DNA of 64,000 nucleotides from Aegilops tauschii subsp. strangulata (Eukaryota > Streptophyta > Magnoliopsida > Poales > Poaceae), in contig NC_053039.3 of NCBI RefSeq assembly GCF_002575655.3, forward strand, positions 239,112,622-239,176,621, written 5' to 3'. Position numbers and translations under genes: made by a program. Positions 33,317 through 44,101 of the stretch are shown one piece after another. The notes under the pieces are model-generated. The model was not told where the DNA came from. It did no database searches and saw nothing but the letters and a program-made list of their open reading frames with translations. Position 1 is the first letter of the stretch. Every line of letters starts with the position of its first letter.

Positions 33317-34473
33317 TGTCAGTGGAAACGACACCTATGGGATCACTGGGATCTCTTCTATGGTTCGCGGGCGCGGGGTTGTACAAAGAGCAGGTCTGGT
33401 AGTTAGCACAAGGATCGTTTACCCAGGTTCGGGCCGTGAAGATGCGTAATACCCTAGTCCTGCTTTGATGTATATTTGAGTGTTCTTGAGCTCTCGAACT
33501 AGCTATGGTGCGTGCGTAGTCCAAAAGATCCGAATCCCTCTCCAGTACGCCTCGGGCCTCCTTTTATAGACAAAAGGGGCCGCCACAGTGGCACACAGGA
33601 GGTGGAAAGGTATACAGTGTACAAGCTTATCGCCTGTCATTACAGGACAAGGCGCATTAAATGCGCTCCTTAGGTGTCCCGTTGCTTTATTGGGGCCGAC
33701 AAAGAGGCCCGTCCCGTCCGTCGCCGCTCCACCTCGCCCCGACACGCGTCCAGGCCAAGGAGGCATGCAGCGCCACGTAGGCTGGCAGGCTGCTGAGATG
33801 GTGTGGTGGTAGGGTCTTCACGAAGATCTGCATGCCACCACGCAGGTGCTTGCTAAGTCGGCCTGGAAGCCGCACGTTACCACGCAAGTGTCTGCCCAGC
33901 TGGTTGGGCTGGCAGCTTATGGGAATGGCGGGTGGAGTCTTGGCACATGTGGGTCTGGCTGTGGCTCTGCAAGTGTCCTCGGCAAGGCCTCGACAACGGT
34001 CTTGCCGTGGCATCGCGGTCGTCCCCGGCAAGGATCTTGCTGGACGTCTCGTGGATTACCTCGGCGAGGATCTCGCGAGGATCGTCGTCTTCTGGTCCTC
34101 ATCTGATCTCGTGTCTTTATGATCCGCACAAAGATCTACATGCCGCCATGGAGGTGCCTCTCGAGCCTTGGCTCCAATGTGGTTGATGGTGTTGGAACCC
34201 TTGGCCTCAAGGGTGGCGCGCTCTGCTGGCGTTGGGCAAGTTGCCCCGGCAAGGCTCTTGCCGGGGCTGCGAAGGCCGCCCCTGCAAGGGTCTTGTCGAG
34301 GGAGTCCACTTTGCCCTCTTGCTCTTTGTGTCTCTGGTCTTGGCATTGCTTTGCCCGTCTCATGCTTTTGGTTCCTCCCTTTGCCCTGCTAAGTGTGGCC
34401 GCAGGCGCGACCCTGACTGCGCGTGCACAAGTAGAGGGGTCAAAAGGAGAGCCCCTTCTTTTGTACACCGACA
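33317..34473 (-). repeat. 5' LTR of the nested Tat element (1157 bp)
   Basis: TGTCAGTGG...TACACCGACA on +. It aligns end to end with 23471-24637. The GGCAAGG-N-CTTGCC palindromes are mostly decayed here; the one near 34248 is intact. Confidence 0.88.
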
Positions 34474-35533
34474 TCTGCACATCGACCGCTATCTAGCATG
34501 CATCTAGAGTATTAAGTTCATAAGAACAGAGTAACACATTAAGCAAGATGACATGATGTAGAGGGATAAACTCAAGCAATATGATATAAACCCCATCTTT
34601 TTATCCTTGATGGCAACAATACAATGCGTGCCTTGCTGCCCCTGCTGTCACTGGGAAAGGACACCGCAAGATTGAACCCAAAGCTACGCACTTCTCCCAT
34701 TGCAAGAAAGATCAATCTAGTAGGCCAAACTAAACTGATAATTCGAAGAGACTTGCGAAGATAACAAATCATGCATATAAGAATTCAGAGAAGAACCAAA
34801 TATTATTCATAGATAAACTTGATCATAAATCCACAATTCATCGGATCTCGACAAACACACAGCAAAAAGTATTACATCAAATAGATCTCCAAAAACATCG
34901 ACGAGAACTTTGTATTGAGAACCAAAGAGAGAGAAGAAGCCATCTAGCTAATAACTATGGACCTGAAGGTCTGTGGTAAACTACTCACACATCATCAGAG
35001 AGGCTATGATGTTGATGTAGAAGCCCTCCGTGATCGATTCCCCCTCCGGCAGATCGTCGGAAAAGGCCCAAAGATGGGATCTCACGGGTACAGAAGGTTG
35101 CGGCGGTGAATAAGTGGTTTCGTGGCTCCCCCTGATGTTTTTAGGGTATAAGAGTATATATAGGCGAAAGAAGTACGTCGGTGGAGCTCCGTGGGGCCCA
35201 TGAGGGTGGGGGGCGCGTCTACCCCCCCGGGCGCGCCCTCCTGCCTCGTGGCCGCCTCACAGAGTGCCAGACTTCAACTCCAAGTCTTCTGGATTGTGTT
35301 TGTTCCAATAAAGATCCTCGCAAAGGTTTCATTCTGTTTGGATTCCGTTTGGTATTCCTTTTCTGCAAAACACTGAAATAGGCAAAAAAAACAGAAACTG
35401 GCACTGGGCCTTCAGTTAATAGGTACTCCCAAAAATAATATAAAAGAGCATATTAAAGTCCATTAAACATCCAAAACAGATAATATAATAGCATGGAACA
35501 ATAAAAAATTATAGATACGTTGGAGACGTATCG
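34474..35533 (-). repeat. 5' LTR of the Athila-like element, outer segment
   Basis: Continues the LTR after the nested element and ends GGAGACGTATC at the CCCGT target duplication. The first five bases, TCTGC, correspond to the second copy of the nested element's target duplication with two changes. The TATATATA promoter box is near 35155-35163. Confidence 0.87.
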
Positions 35534-37381
35534 CCCGTCCATCCTTCAGTGTCTACATTAGGACTCCTCGATGCTCATTGTAGTTTGGATGAAATAATTT
35601 AACCTTCATTGCGTGTCCACCAATCATGTACTTTGCGAGGTAATCTTGAGTGAACTGCTTCGGGAACCACTGCGAACGAAAAAGATTCAGACACTGTTGT
35701 CTAACAACTCATTATGGGCAGTAAAAAGACAAGGCTGCAGAGTTTGTAGTTAAAATCCTACAGCTCACTCTTGTGTTGGATAGAGCATAAACAAATAATT
35801 TGCTTGCCACCGTTCATATCTTTTTGCTAATAATCCTTATCAGTTTCCTCACTTGATGCTTGTTCATGAATATCTCATTGCCCCATACGCAAAAAGGGTC
35901 GATGCGTGGATCCTTGCCAAGGGCATATTCACCTACAAGCAACTAGTCAATATTAGAAGCTAACAAGTATCCAGGCCTGGATCTATATGCACTACATTAT
36001 GGAACGACGGGGGGAGTACAAGCCAAGGGATGAAACTAACCTCGGTGGAAAATGGTGGCCACTCCCATTGTTGTCCTGCATAAGTAGTGGAAAGGCATGA
36101 TAAGTACAGCAACCTTAACATCAAACAAATATAGCAATGGTAAACAACATCTCCTAATGATAGCTTGAATGTGTTGGTTTCAGCATGCTGTTAAAGCAGA
36201 TATAAAATGGAAGGCAATGTTACCGACAACAGGCTTAACAGCCATCAAGTATTGCAATTCAAACTGGTATTGTTGAAAATGAATAGAACATAGGCAATGC
36301 TTAAACGTCACACTGGATAAATGTGTAAAACTGAAATAAAGGGCATGTGTTAACTACAACAGGCATAACTGGAACCAAATATAGCGGTTCAAACTGGTAT
36401 TGATGCAGTCGAGCAACACAGTTCTGACATGCACATAATGAACATCACATTGTGAATGACTGAAATAAACAAGGCATAAATGATCAGTATAACAACCAAA
36501 TATAGCCATTGAAAACTGGACAGAGTCTCACTGCAACCAACCTAACAAGCAAATACAGATAAACATGGCATATGCTTGAAAACTGGAAAAATGCTCACTA
36601 CAACCAACCTAACAAGCAAATACAGATAAACAAGGCATCTGCTTGATAACTGGACAAATTCTCACTGCAACCAACCTAAGAACCAAATACATATAAACAA
36701 GGCATCTGCTCGATAACCGGAAAATGCTCACTGCAACCAACCTAACAACCGAATACAGATAAACAAGGCATCTACTCACTATAAACAACCAAATGTAGCC
36801 ATTCGTGAAACTGAAGTGGACAATTCATACTTAAACATCACATAGCCCTATTGAACAATACATTTTTGCATAACTAAAATAATTAAACACGGCACAGTTA
36901 AAGCATCGCACGGCAAATGCTACTACAACAAAGGGTACGGGTTGGCAAGCTAGAAAGGTAAGATTTGCTGATAGGATGTTGCCTCACATGTCATGGACGG
37001 GATCCTTCCAGTTGGAAGAGCACAGACCCATGGTGCACTCTCTGATCTCACCGATGGGCTGTTTCACCTTGGAAGAACCTTTGTGGGTGCCCTCTTCGTG
37101 GTCGTGGTCGATGCGATCTGACTTGGCAATTGAGGATCCAAAGCCACCGTCGTAGGACGTGTCCTTCAGAAATAACAAAATGGGCTCGATGGCGTGCAAG
37201 GATCGCAAAACCTTGACCGCATGGCGGAGGAGATCAGTGGCAGGGCCATCGAAGAGATCGACGGCGGTTGAACCAAAGGGGTTGGGGATGGACCACTTAA
37301 CTTGTGACATGGCCCGCGTGAAGCCGTTGCTGTCGACTAGCTTGATGTTGTAGCCAGCTTTCCCGAGATATAGTAATACGC
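35534..37381 (-). pseudogene. B3-domain gene remnant, upstream exons (continues at 16167-16035)
   Basis: A multi-exon structure is visible on the minus strand. Exon 36075-36041 (acceptor TTATGCAG, donor GTTAGT), exon 35932-35769 (acceptor CTTGTAG, donor GTGAGC) and exon 35669-35534 (acceptor TTCGTTCGCAG) join with matching phases; introns are 108 and 99 bp. The coding sequence gives GEYALGKDPRID, then a KLFVYALS strand, WFPKQFTQDYLAKYM and KVKLFHPNYNEHRGVL. With the part at 16167-16035 this forms a B3 DNA-binding domain, as in plant REM-type transcription factors. An upstream open frame (37381-36984, GKAGYNIKLVDSNGF) may be exon 1. In-frame stops at 35816-35814 (TGA) and 35555-35553 (TAG) and the split exon make it a pseudogene. 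Confidence 0.7.
36527..36785 (-). repeat. Four tandem ~67-bp repeats inside an intron of the B3 pseudogene
   Basis: Copies begin CTCACTRCAACCAACCTAA at 36527, 36594, 36661 and 36727 (67, 67, 66 bp apart). Degenerate relatives extend upstream to about 36300. Non-coding. Confidence 0.8.
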
Positions 37382-39640
37382 TAGCCCGCTAACATGAAGC
37401 CTTCGGCATGGCAACATAGTCAACGTCTTCGCCGAGTTCATACGGTGTCCCAAACATAGTCAACGTAATATGCTATGAAGATGCATTTATCCGCTTTGGG
37501 TTCGAGCTTATCAGCCTGAAACTTTTTCACATAAGCGTCGCAGCCCCAAACTTTTAAGAGACGACAGCTTAGGTTTCTCTAAACCATAGTTCATACGGTG
37601 TCGTCTCAACGGAATTGCGTGTTGCCCTATTTAAAGTGAATGCGGTTGTCTCTAATGCCTAACCCATAAACGATAGTTGTAATTCGATAAGAGACATCAT
37701 GGTATGCACCATATCCAATAGGGTGCAGTTATGATGTTCGGACACACCATCACAATATGGTGTTCCAGGTGGTATTAGTCGTGAAACAATTTCCACAATT
37801 TCTTAATTGTGTGCCAAACTCGTAACTCAGATATTCATCTCTATGATCATATCACAGACATTTTATCATCTTGTCACGACGATCTTCAACTTCACTCTGA
37901 AATTACTTGAATCATCTGTGTTTCAGACTTGTGTTTCATCAAGTAAATATTCTCAGCATCTACTCAAATCATCTATGAAGTAAGAACATAACGATATCCA
38001 CTGCGTGCCTCAGCACTCATTGGACTGCACACATCAAATGTATTACTTCCAACAAGTTGCTTTCTTGTTCCATCTTACTGAAAACGAGGCCTTTCAGTCA
38101 TCTTGCCCATGTGGTATGATTTGCATGTCTCAAGTGATTCAAAATCAAGTGAGTCCAAATGATCCATCTGTATGGACTTTCTTCATGCATATATACTAAT
38201 AGACATGGTTCGCATGTCTCAATCTTTTCAAAAACGAGTGAGTCCAAAGATCCATCAACATGGAGCTTCTTCATGCGTTTTATACCAATATGACTCAAGT
38301 GGCAGTGCCACAAGTATGTGGTACTATCTTATATCTTTTGGCATGAACATGTGTATCACTACGATCGAGATTCAATAAACCATTCATTTTAGGTGCAAGA
38401 CCATTGAAGGTATTATTCAAATAGACAGAGTAACCATTATTCTCCTTTAATGAATAACCGTATTGCGATAAACATAATCCAATCATGTCTATGCTCAACG
38501 CAAACACCAAATAACAATTATTCAGGTTTAACCCCAATCCCGATGGTAGAGGGAGCATGCGATGCTTGATCACATCAACCTTGGAAACACTTCCAACACA
38601 TATCGTCATCTCACCTTTAGCTAGTCTCCGTTTATTCCGCAGCTTTTATTTTGAGTTACTAACACTTAGCAACCGAACCGGTATCTAATACCCTGGTGCT
38701 ACTAGGAGTACTAGTAAAGTACACATTAATATAATGCATGTCCAATATACTTCTGTCGACCTTGCCAGCCTTCTCATCTACGAAGTATCTAGGGTAGTTC
38801 TGCTTCAGTGACCGTTCCCCTCATTTCAGAAGCACTTAGTCTCGGGTTTGGGTTCAACCTTGGGTTTCGTTCCCCTCATTTCAGAAGCACTTAGTCTCGG
38901 GTTTGGGTTCAACCTTGGGTTTCTTCACTAGAGCAGCAACTGATTTGCCGTTTCATGAAGTATCCCTTCTTGCCCTTGCCCTTCTAGAAACTAGTGGTTT
39001 TACTAACCATCAACAATTGATGCTCCTACTTGATTTCTACTTTCGTGGTGTCAAACATCGCGAGTTGCTCAAGGATCATCATGTCTATCCCTGATATGTT
39101 ATAGTTCATCACGAAGCTCTAATAGCTTGGTGGCAGTGACTATGGAGAACCATCACTATCTCATCTGGAAGATTAACTCCCACTCGATTCAAGTGATTGT
39201 AGTACTCAGACAATCTAAGCACATGCTCAACGATTGAGATTTTCTCCCTTAGTTTGCAGGCTTAAGAAACTTGTCAGAGGTCTCATACCTCTTGACGTGG
39301 GCACTAGTCTGAAATCCCAATTTCAGTCTTTGGAACATCTCATATGTTCTGCGACGTTTCAAAACCGTCTTTGGTGCCACAATTTTAAACCGTTCAACAT
39401 TACACACTGAACTATCACGTAGTCATCAAAACGTGTATGTCAGATGTTCGCAACATCCACAAACGACGCTCGAGGTTCAGCACACCGAGCGGTGCATTAA
39501 GGACATAAGCCTTCTGTGCAGCAATGAGGACAATCCTCAGTTTACGGACCCAGTCCGCATAATTGCTACTATCAACTTTCAACTAAATTTTCTCTAGGAA
39601 CATATCTTAGTAGAACTAAAGCGCAAGCTACGACATTATT
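37381..39640 (-). pseudogene. Degraded gag-protease-integrase of the Angela-type element
   Basis: No long ORF survives. Recognisable pieces are the GAG pre-integrase block WHCHLSHIGIKRMKKLH at about 38311-38260, with a CEPCL pair, the protease-downstream segment KENNGYSVYLNN at about 38450-38415, and an integrase C-terminal TPYELW-like segment near 37590-37600. Stops and frameshifts are dense. A 59-bp tandem duplication at 38819-38936 adds to the damage. Confidence 0.7.
38819..38936 (-). repeat. 59-bp tandem duplication
   Basis: Two adjacent near-identical copies beginning CCCCTCATTTCAGAAGCAC lie within degraded gag of the Angela-type element. Identity suggests a recent local duplication. 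Confidence 0.85.
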
Positions 39641-39823
39641 TGCAAAGACCTTTTGACTATGTTCATGATAATTAAGTTCATCTGATTATTTAATGAACTC
39701 CCACTTAGATAGACATCCCTAGGCCGTGTCCGATCATCACGTGAGACGGACTAGTCATCATCGGTGAACATCTCCATGTTGATCGTATCTACTATATGAC
39801 TCATGTTCGACCTTTCGGTCTCT

Positions 39824-39923
39824 TGTGTTCCGAGGCCATGTCTGTACATGCTAGGCTCGTCAAGTCAACCTAAGTGTTTTGCTTGTGTTCCGAGGCCATG
39901 TCTGTACATGCTAGGCTCGTCAA
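39824..39923 (-). repeat. Direct repeat in the Angela-type leader
   Basis: TTGTGTTCCGAGGCCATGTC and the ~20 bases that follow it occur twice, about 60 bp apart (39821 and 39882). As far as I remember, this duplication is a family feature of BARE-type leaders. Confidence 0.7.
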
Positions 39924-40882
39924 CACCCGTTGTATGCGAACGTTAGAATCTATCACACCCGATCATCATGTGGTGCTTCGAAACAACGAACCTTCGCAAC
40001 GGTGCACAATTAGGGGGAACACATCTCTTGAAATTTTAGTGAGGGATCATCTTATTTATGCTACCGTCGTTCTAAGCAAATAAGATGTAAACATGACAAA
40101 CATCACATGCAAATCATAAAGTGACATGATATGGCCAATATCATCTTGCGCCTTTTGATCTCCATCTTCGAGGCGCGGCATGATCACCTTCGTCACCGGC
40201 ATGACACCATGATCTCCATCATCATGATCTCCATCATCGTGTCTTCATGAAGTTGTCTCGCCAACTATTACTTCTACTACTATGGCTAACGGTTAGCAAT
40301 AAAGTAAAGTAATTACATGGCATTTTTCATTGACACGCAGGTCATACAATAAATTAAGACAACTCCTATGGCTCCTGCCGGTTGTCATACTCATCGACAT
40401 GCAAGTCGTGATTCCTATTACAAGAACATGATCAATCTCATACATCACATATATCATTCATCACATCCTTTTGGCCATATCACATCACATAGCATACCCT
40501 GCAAAAACAAGTTAGACGTCCTCTAATTGTTGTTGCATGTTTTACGTGGCTGCTATGGGTTTCTAGCAAGAACGTTTCTTACCTACGCAAAAGCCACAAC
40601 GGTGATATGCCAATTGCTATTTACCCTTCATAAGGACCCTTTTCATCGAATCTGATCCAACTAAAGTGGGAGAGACAGACACCCGCTAGCCACCTTATGC
40701 ATCAAGTGCATGTCGGTCGGTGGAACCTGTCTCACGTAAGAGTACGTGTGAGGTCAGTCCGGGCCGCTTCATCCCACAATGCCGCTGAATCAAGATAAGA
40801 CTAGTAACAGCAAGCAAATTGAACAAATCATCGCCCACAACTACTTTGTGTTCTACTCGTGCATAGAATCTACGCATAGACC

Positions 40883-40897
40883 TGGCTCATGATGCCA
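40883..40897 (-). other. Decayed initiator-Met tRNA primer site of the Angela-type element
   Basis: One base inside the LTR, the minus strand reads TGGCATCATGAGCC, close to the standard Copia site TGGTATCAGAGC. Confidence 0.7.
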
Positions 40898-40898
40898 C

Positions 40899-42629
40899 TG
40901 TTGGGGAACGTAGCAGAAATTCAAAATTTTCCTACGTGTCACCAAGATCAATCTAGGAGATGCTAGCAACGAGAGGGGAGGAGTGCATCTACATACCCTT
41001 GTAGATCGTGAGCGGAAGCGTTCAAGAGAACGGGGTTGATGGAGTCGTACTCGTCGTGATCCAAATCACCGATGATCCTAGCGCCGAACGGACGACACCT
41101 CCGCGTTCAACACACGTACGGAGCGGGGACGTCTCCTCCTTCTTGATCCAGCAAGGGGGGAGGAGAAGTTGATGGTGATCCAGCAGCACGACGGCGTGGT
41201 GGTGGAAGTAGCAGGATCCCGGCAGGGCTTCGCCAAGCGCAAGCGGGGAGGAAGAGGTGTCACGGGAGGGAGGGAGGCGCCAGGGCTTGGGGTGCTGCTC
41301 CCATGCGCCTCCCCACTATATATGGGGGTGGAGGGGGCTGGTTTCTTGCCCTCCAAGTCCATTGGGGAGTTGGCAAAGGTGGGGGGAAAGAAATCCCATC
41401 ATTTCCCTTCCCCACCGATTGTTATCCCCCTTTTTTAGGGATCTTGATCTTATCCCTTCGGGATATGATCTTATTCCTTCTAAGGTGGGATCTTGGTGCG
41501 CCTTGACCAGGGGTGTGGGGCCTTGCCCCCACTACCCACGTTCATGTGGGTCCCCCATGCAGGTGGGCCCCACTTCGGAACCTTCTAGAACCTTCCCGGT
41601 ACAATACCGAAAAATCCCGAACATTTTCCGGTGGCCAAAATAGGACTTCCCATATATAAATCTTTACCTCCGGACCATTCCGGAACTCCTCGTGACGTCC
41701 GGGATCTCATCCGGGACTCCGAACAACTTTCGGTTAACCGCATACTAATATCTCTACAACTCTAGCGTCACCGAACCTTAAGTGTGTAGACCCTACGGGT
41801 TCGGGAGACATGCAGACATGACCGAGACGACTCTCCGGTCAATAACCAACAGCGGGATCTGGATACCCATGTTGGCTCCCACATGTTCCACGATGATCTC
41901 ATCGGATGAACCACGATGTCGAGGATTCAATCAATCCCGTATACAATTCCCTTTGTCAATCGGTACGTTACTTGCCCGAGATTCGATCGTCGGTATCCCA
42001 ATACCTTGTTCAATCTCGTTACCGGCAAGTCACTTTACTCGTACCGTAACGCATGATCCCGTGGCTAACTCCTTAGTCACATTGAGCTCATTATGATGAT
42101 GCATCACCGAGTGGGCCCAGAGATACCTCTCCGTCATACGGAGTGACAAATCCCAGTCTCGATTTGTGCCAACCCAACAGACACTTTCGGAGATACCTGT
42201 AGTGCACCTTTATAGCCACCCAATTACGTTGTGACGTTTGGTACATCCAAAGCATTCCTACAGTATCCGGGAGTTGCACAATATCATGGTCTAAGGAAAT
42301 GATACTTGCCATTAGAAAAGCTCTAGCAAACGAACTACACGATCTTGTGCTATGCTTAGGATTGGGTCTTGTCCATCACATCATTCTCCTAATGATGTGA
42401 TCCCGTTATCAATGACATCCAATGTCCATGGTCAGGAAACCATAACCATCTATTGATCAACGAGCTAGTCAACTAGAGGCTTACTAGGGACATGTTGTGG
42501 TCTATGTATTCACACATGTATTACGGTTTCCAGCTAATACAATTATAGCATGAACAACAGACAATTATCATGAACAAGGAAATACAATAATAACCATTTT
42601 ATTATTGCCTCTAGGGCATATTTCCAACA
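40899..42629 (-). repeat. 5' LTR of the Angela-type element (1731 bp)
   Basis: TGTTGGGGAACG...ATTTCCAACA on +, with perfect TGTTGG/CCAACA ends. A homologous 94-bp end fragment is at 15088-15181. ORFs inside, such as 41257-41643, are by-products of GC-rich LTR sequence. Confidence 0.88.
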
Positions 42630-43472
42630 ATCCTGACAACGCATGAGCTCGAGGTTTGGTTGAACGACATGTGACGGTGACCGGCCCTAACATGAACTAG
42701 GAGGAATCCATTCATGGCCAACACATACCCCTCGTTATCGGTCAAAGGGATGATATATATATACTCGGGGAGCCCACACATATGCGTGTCGTCACAAAAA
42801 CCGCACAAGGGCGTGGTCGACCAGAAGACCCCGTATACACTGCATGCGGACCGAAAATATGCATGGGTATGGTGGTGTGTGATGTGTTTAAATCCCGAAT
42901 GCACAACTTCGATGGGCCACCAACTATATTACAAACTGAACATCGTACCCGACCCCAAGCCTGGTTCAATACGTAGGATGTCGGTTTCCCAACTTCGAGG
43001 CGGGGGGGGGGGGGAGGGGGGTGTCGTCCAACGCATGCACTCAAACTTTATTGGGTCCAACATGGCACATATAGCAATAAGAAACCATCCTGGTAAAACC
43101 CTTCATTATTGGGTCAAAGGGATAGATTGTGTGGGCCCCCTCGTTATCGGTCGAGGATAATATATATACCTCGGGGAGCCCACAGTTATGTGCGGCGTCT
43201 ATAAACCGCACAAGGGAGACATGCTCGATCAGAACACCCGCCCCCTATACCCTGCATGCGACCTGAAAAAGGTTTATATAATCGCCATGACATGTCACTA
43301 TAGAGTCAATCATTCTTTAATTTTTTAGAGCAAAAAATAACCAATAAAAACATAGTATGCAAATTAGCAAAACAAGGATCCCAAGGTTTATATAATCACC
43401 ATGACAGGTCACTACAGAGATATGTATCTCTATAATGACCGTGTCATAGCATTTAAATGAAGCTTGAGATAT
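42630..43472. repeat. Unclassified DNA with a ~130-bp direct repeat pair
   Basis: 42729-42857 and 43138-43267 are diverged direct copies; both contain CTCGTTATCGG, a TATATATA run, CTCGGGGAGCCCACA and AAACCGCACAAGGG. A second pair, GGTTTATATAATC-CCATGACA, is at 43273 and 43387. A G-run of about 20 lies near 43002-43022. No gene recognised. Confidence 0.6.
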
Positions 43473-43539
43473 GCAACTTCCCACCGGGTCACCCATCCTT
43501 GGACTACTCCACCCCAAGCACGCTTAACTTCTGTGTTCT
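43473..43539 (-). other. 5S rRNA-derived segment (not a functional 5S gene)
   Basis: The minus strand reads GAAGTTAAGCGTGCTTGGGG...GGATGGGTGACC...TGGGAAGT, matching the 3' half of plant 5S rRNA, including internal promoter boxes A and C. The 5' half of 5S is absent. It is bracketed by an inverted 11-mer (GCAACTTCCCA at 43473; TGGGAAGTTGC at 43559). The likely source is a Cassandra-type TRIM or 5S-derived SINE, but LTR ends were not found. Confidence 0.65.
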
Positions 43540-43733
43540 ATTCGACTAGGCTAGCGGATGGGAAGTTGCCTCTTGCTGATAGGAATTGCCTCCTTGCCTT
43601 TAAGGCGTTTCATGCTGGTCACCTTATGGGACCTACTCCCTCCTATCACTCACATTTGTGCTTTTAAAAACTGTGTGCGATATTTACATGGCCGGTGTGT
43701 CGCCGCCTAGCCTTCAATGAGCACTGACACTGG

Positions 43734-43803
43734 TAGCGGGAAAACGGTGGGAGAAGAGGCGGGAAACAGATGAGAGGAGTGGCGGGAAATGGTAGCCTGT
43801 TCA
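43734..43803 (+). repeat. Three 23-bp units each holding an E2F-type GCGGGAAA site
   Basis: GCGGGAAA (complement TTTCCCGC) occurs at 43736, 43759 and 43782, exactly 23 bp apart, within units starting TAGCGGG, AGGCGGG and TGGCGGG. A TATATAAC box follows about 25 bp downstream. It looks promoter-like; no attached gene is seen in 43804-44100. Confidence 0.6.
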
Positions 43804-44101
43804 GATATATAACAACATTAATATAGAAAACTTAGTAAAGAAGGAAGCGTGAGCTAGCACGACGCATGCGCATAGTGCTTACCCATATACTGCATGTGTT
43901 GTTGAAAGGGATAAGGATTGTCATTCGATCTAGGAGCATCCAACGGTGCACACGTACGATCCGTGGGGTTTGGGTTCTGGCCAATCAGAACGCACGACTC
44001 AGATCGCGCGCGGAGCAAGGGGAGGGCATCGGCCATGGTTTGGTAGGCACATGGCTTTCGTGAGTGAACCTTGTGCTATTTGAAAACATTTCATGAGAAG
44101 A

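Larger units (their letters stand above)
23471..34473 (-). mobile_element. Nested Ty3/Gypsy element, Tat lineage, carrying a B3-like opposite-strand ORF
   Basis: An 11.0-kb element with two ~1.16-kb LTRs ending in the inverted octamer TGTCGGTG/CACCGACA. On the minus strand the order is 5' LTR, primer site, gag, protease, RT, RNase H, integrase, a 2.2-kb 3' region and the 3' LTR. A B3-like ORF lies on the + strand in the 3' region. RT sequence (CIDYTDINKACPKDPFPLPR) is Tat-type. It inserted into the Athila-like 5' LTR; the intact site is visible in the other LTR copy (CTCCACACATCG). Several stops and frameshifts inactivate the polyprotein. Confidence 0.9.
16168..35533 (-). mobile_element. Athila-like Gypsy element, gag-protease only, with a nested Gypsy element in its 5' LTR
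   Basis: Two LTRs with TGATACGTCTCC...GAGGTAGCA ends (minus-strand sense) bracket an internal region that holds a tRNA-Asp primer site, gag, protease and a long non-coding 3' part. A perfect 5-bp target duplication CCCGT flanks the element (16163-16167; 35534-35538). The 5' LTR is interrupted at 23470/34474 by an 11-kb Tat-lineage element. Without that insert the element is about 8.4 kb. No reverse transcriptase or integrase is present, so it would depend on proteins supplied in trans. By hand comparison the two LTRs differ at roughly 4-5% of sites. Confidence 0.88.
37381..42629 (-). mobile_element. Angela/WIS/BARE-type Copia element, 3' half missing
   Basis: On the minus strand it has a complete 5' LTR (42629-40899), primer site, long leader, and degraded gag, protease and part of integrase. 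It stops near 37381, where B3-gene sequence begins. RT, RNase H and 3' LTR are absent. The BARE-type identity is recognised from the LTR ends (TGTTGGAAATATGCCCTAGA in element sense), the leader sequence and the pre-integrase block. Confidence 0.85.

Noticed and set aside
36527..36785. Regular ~67-bp repeats considered as a CRISPR-like array
   Set aside because: Whole units repeat head to tail with no variable spacers; this is a minisatellite in an intron of a plant pseudogene.
41257..41643. 128-codon + strand ORF
   Set aside because: It falls wholly within the Angela-type LTR; similar chance ORFs arise from its GC-rich promoter-proximal part.
43473..43539. Functional 5S rRNA gene
   Set aside because: Only the 3' half matches, with mismatches, and no terminator T-run follows in the expected place.
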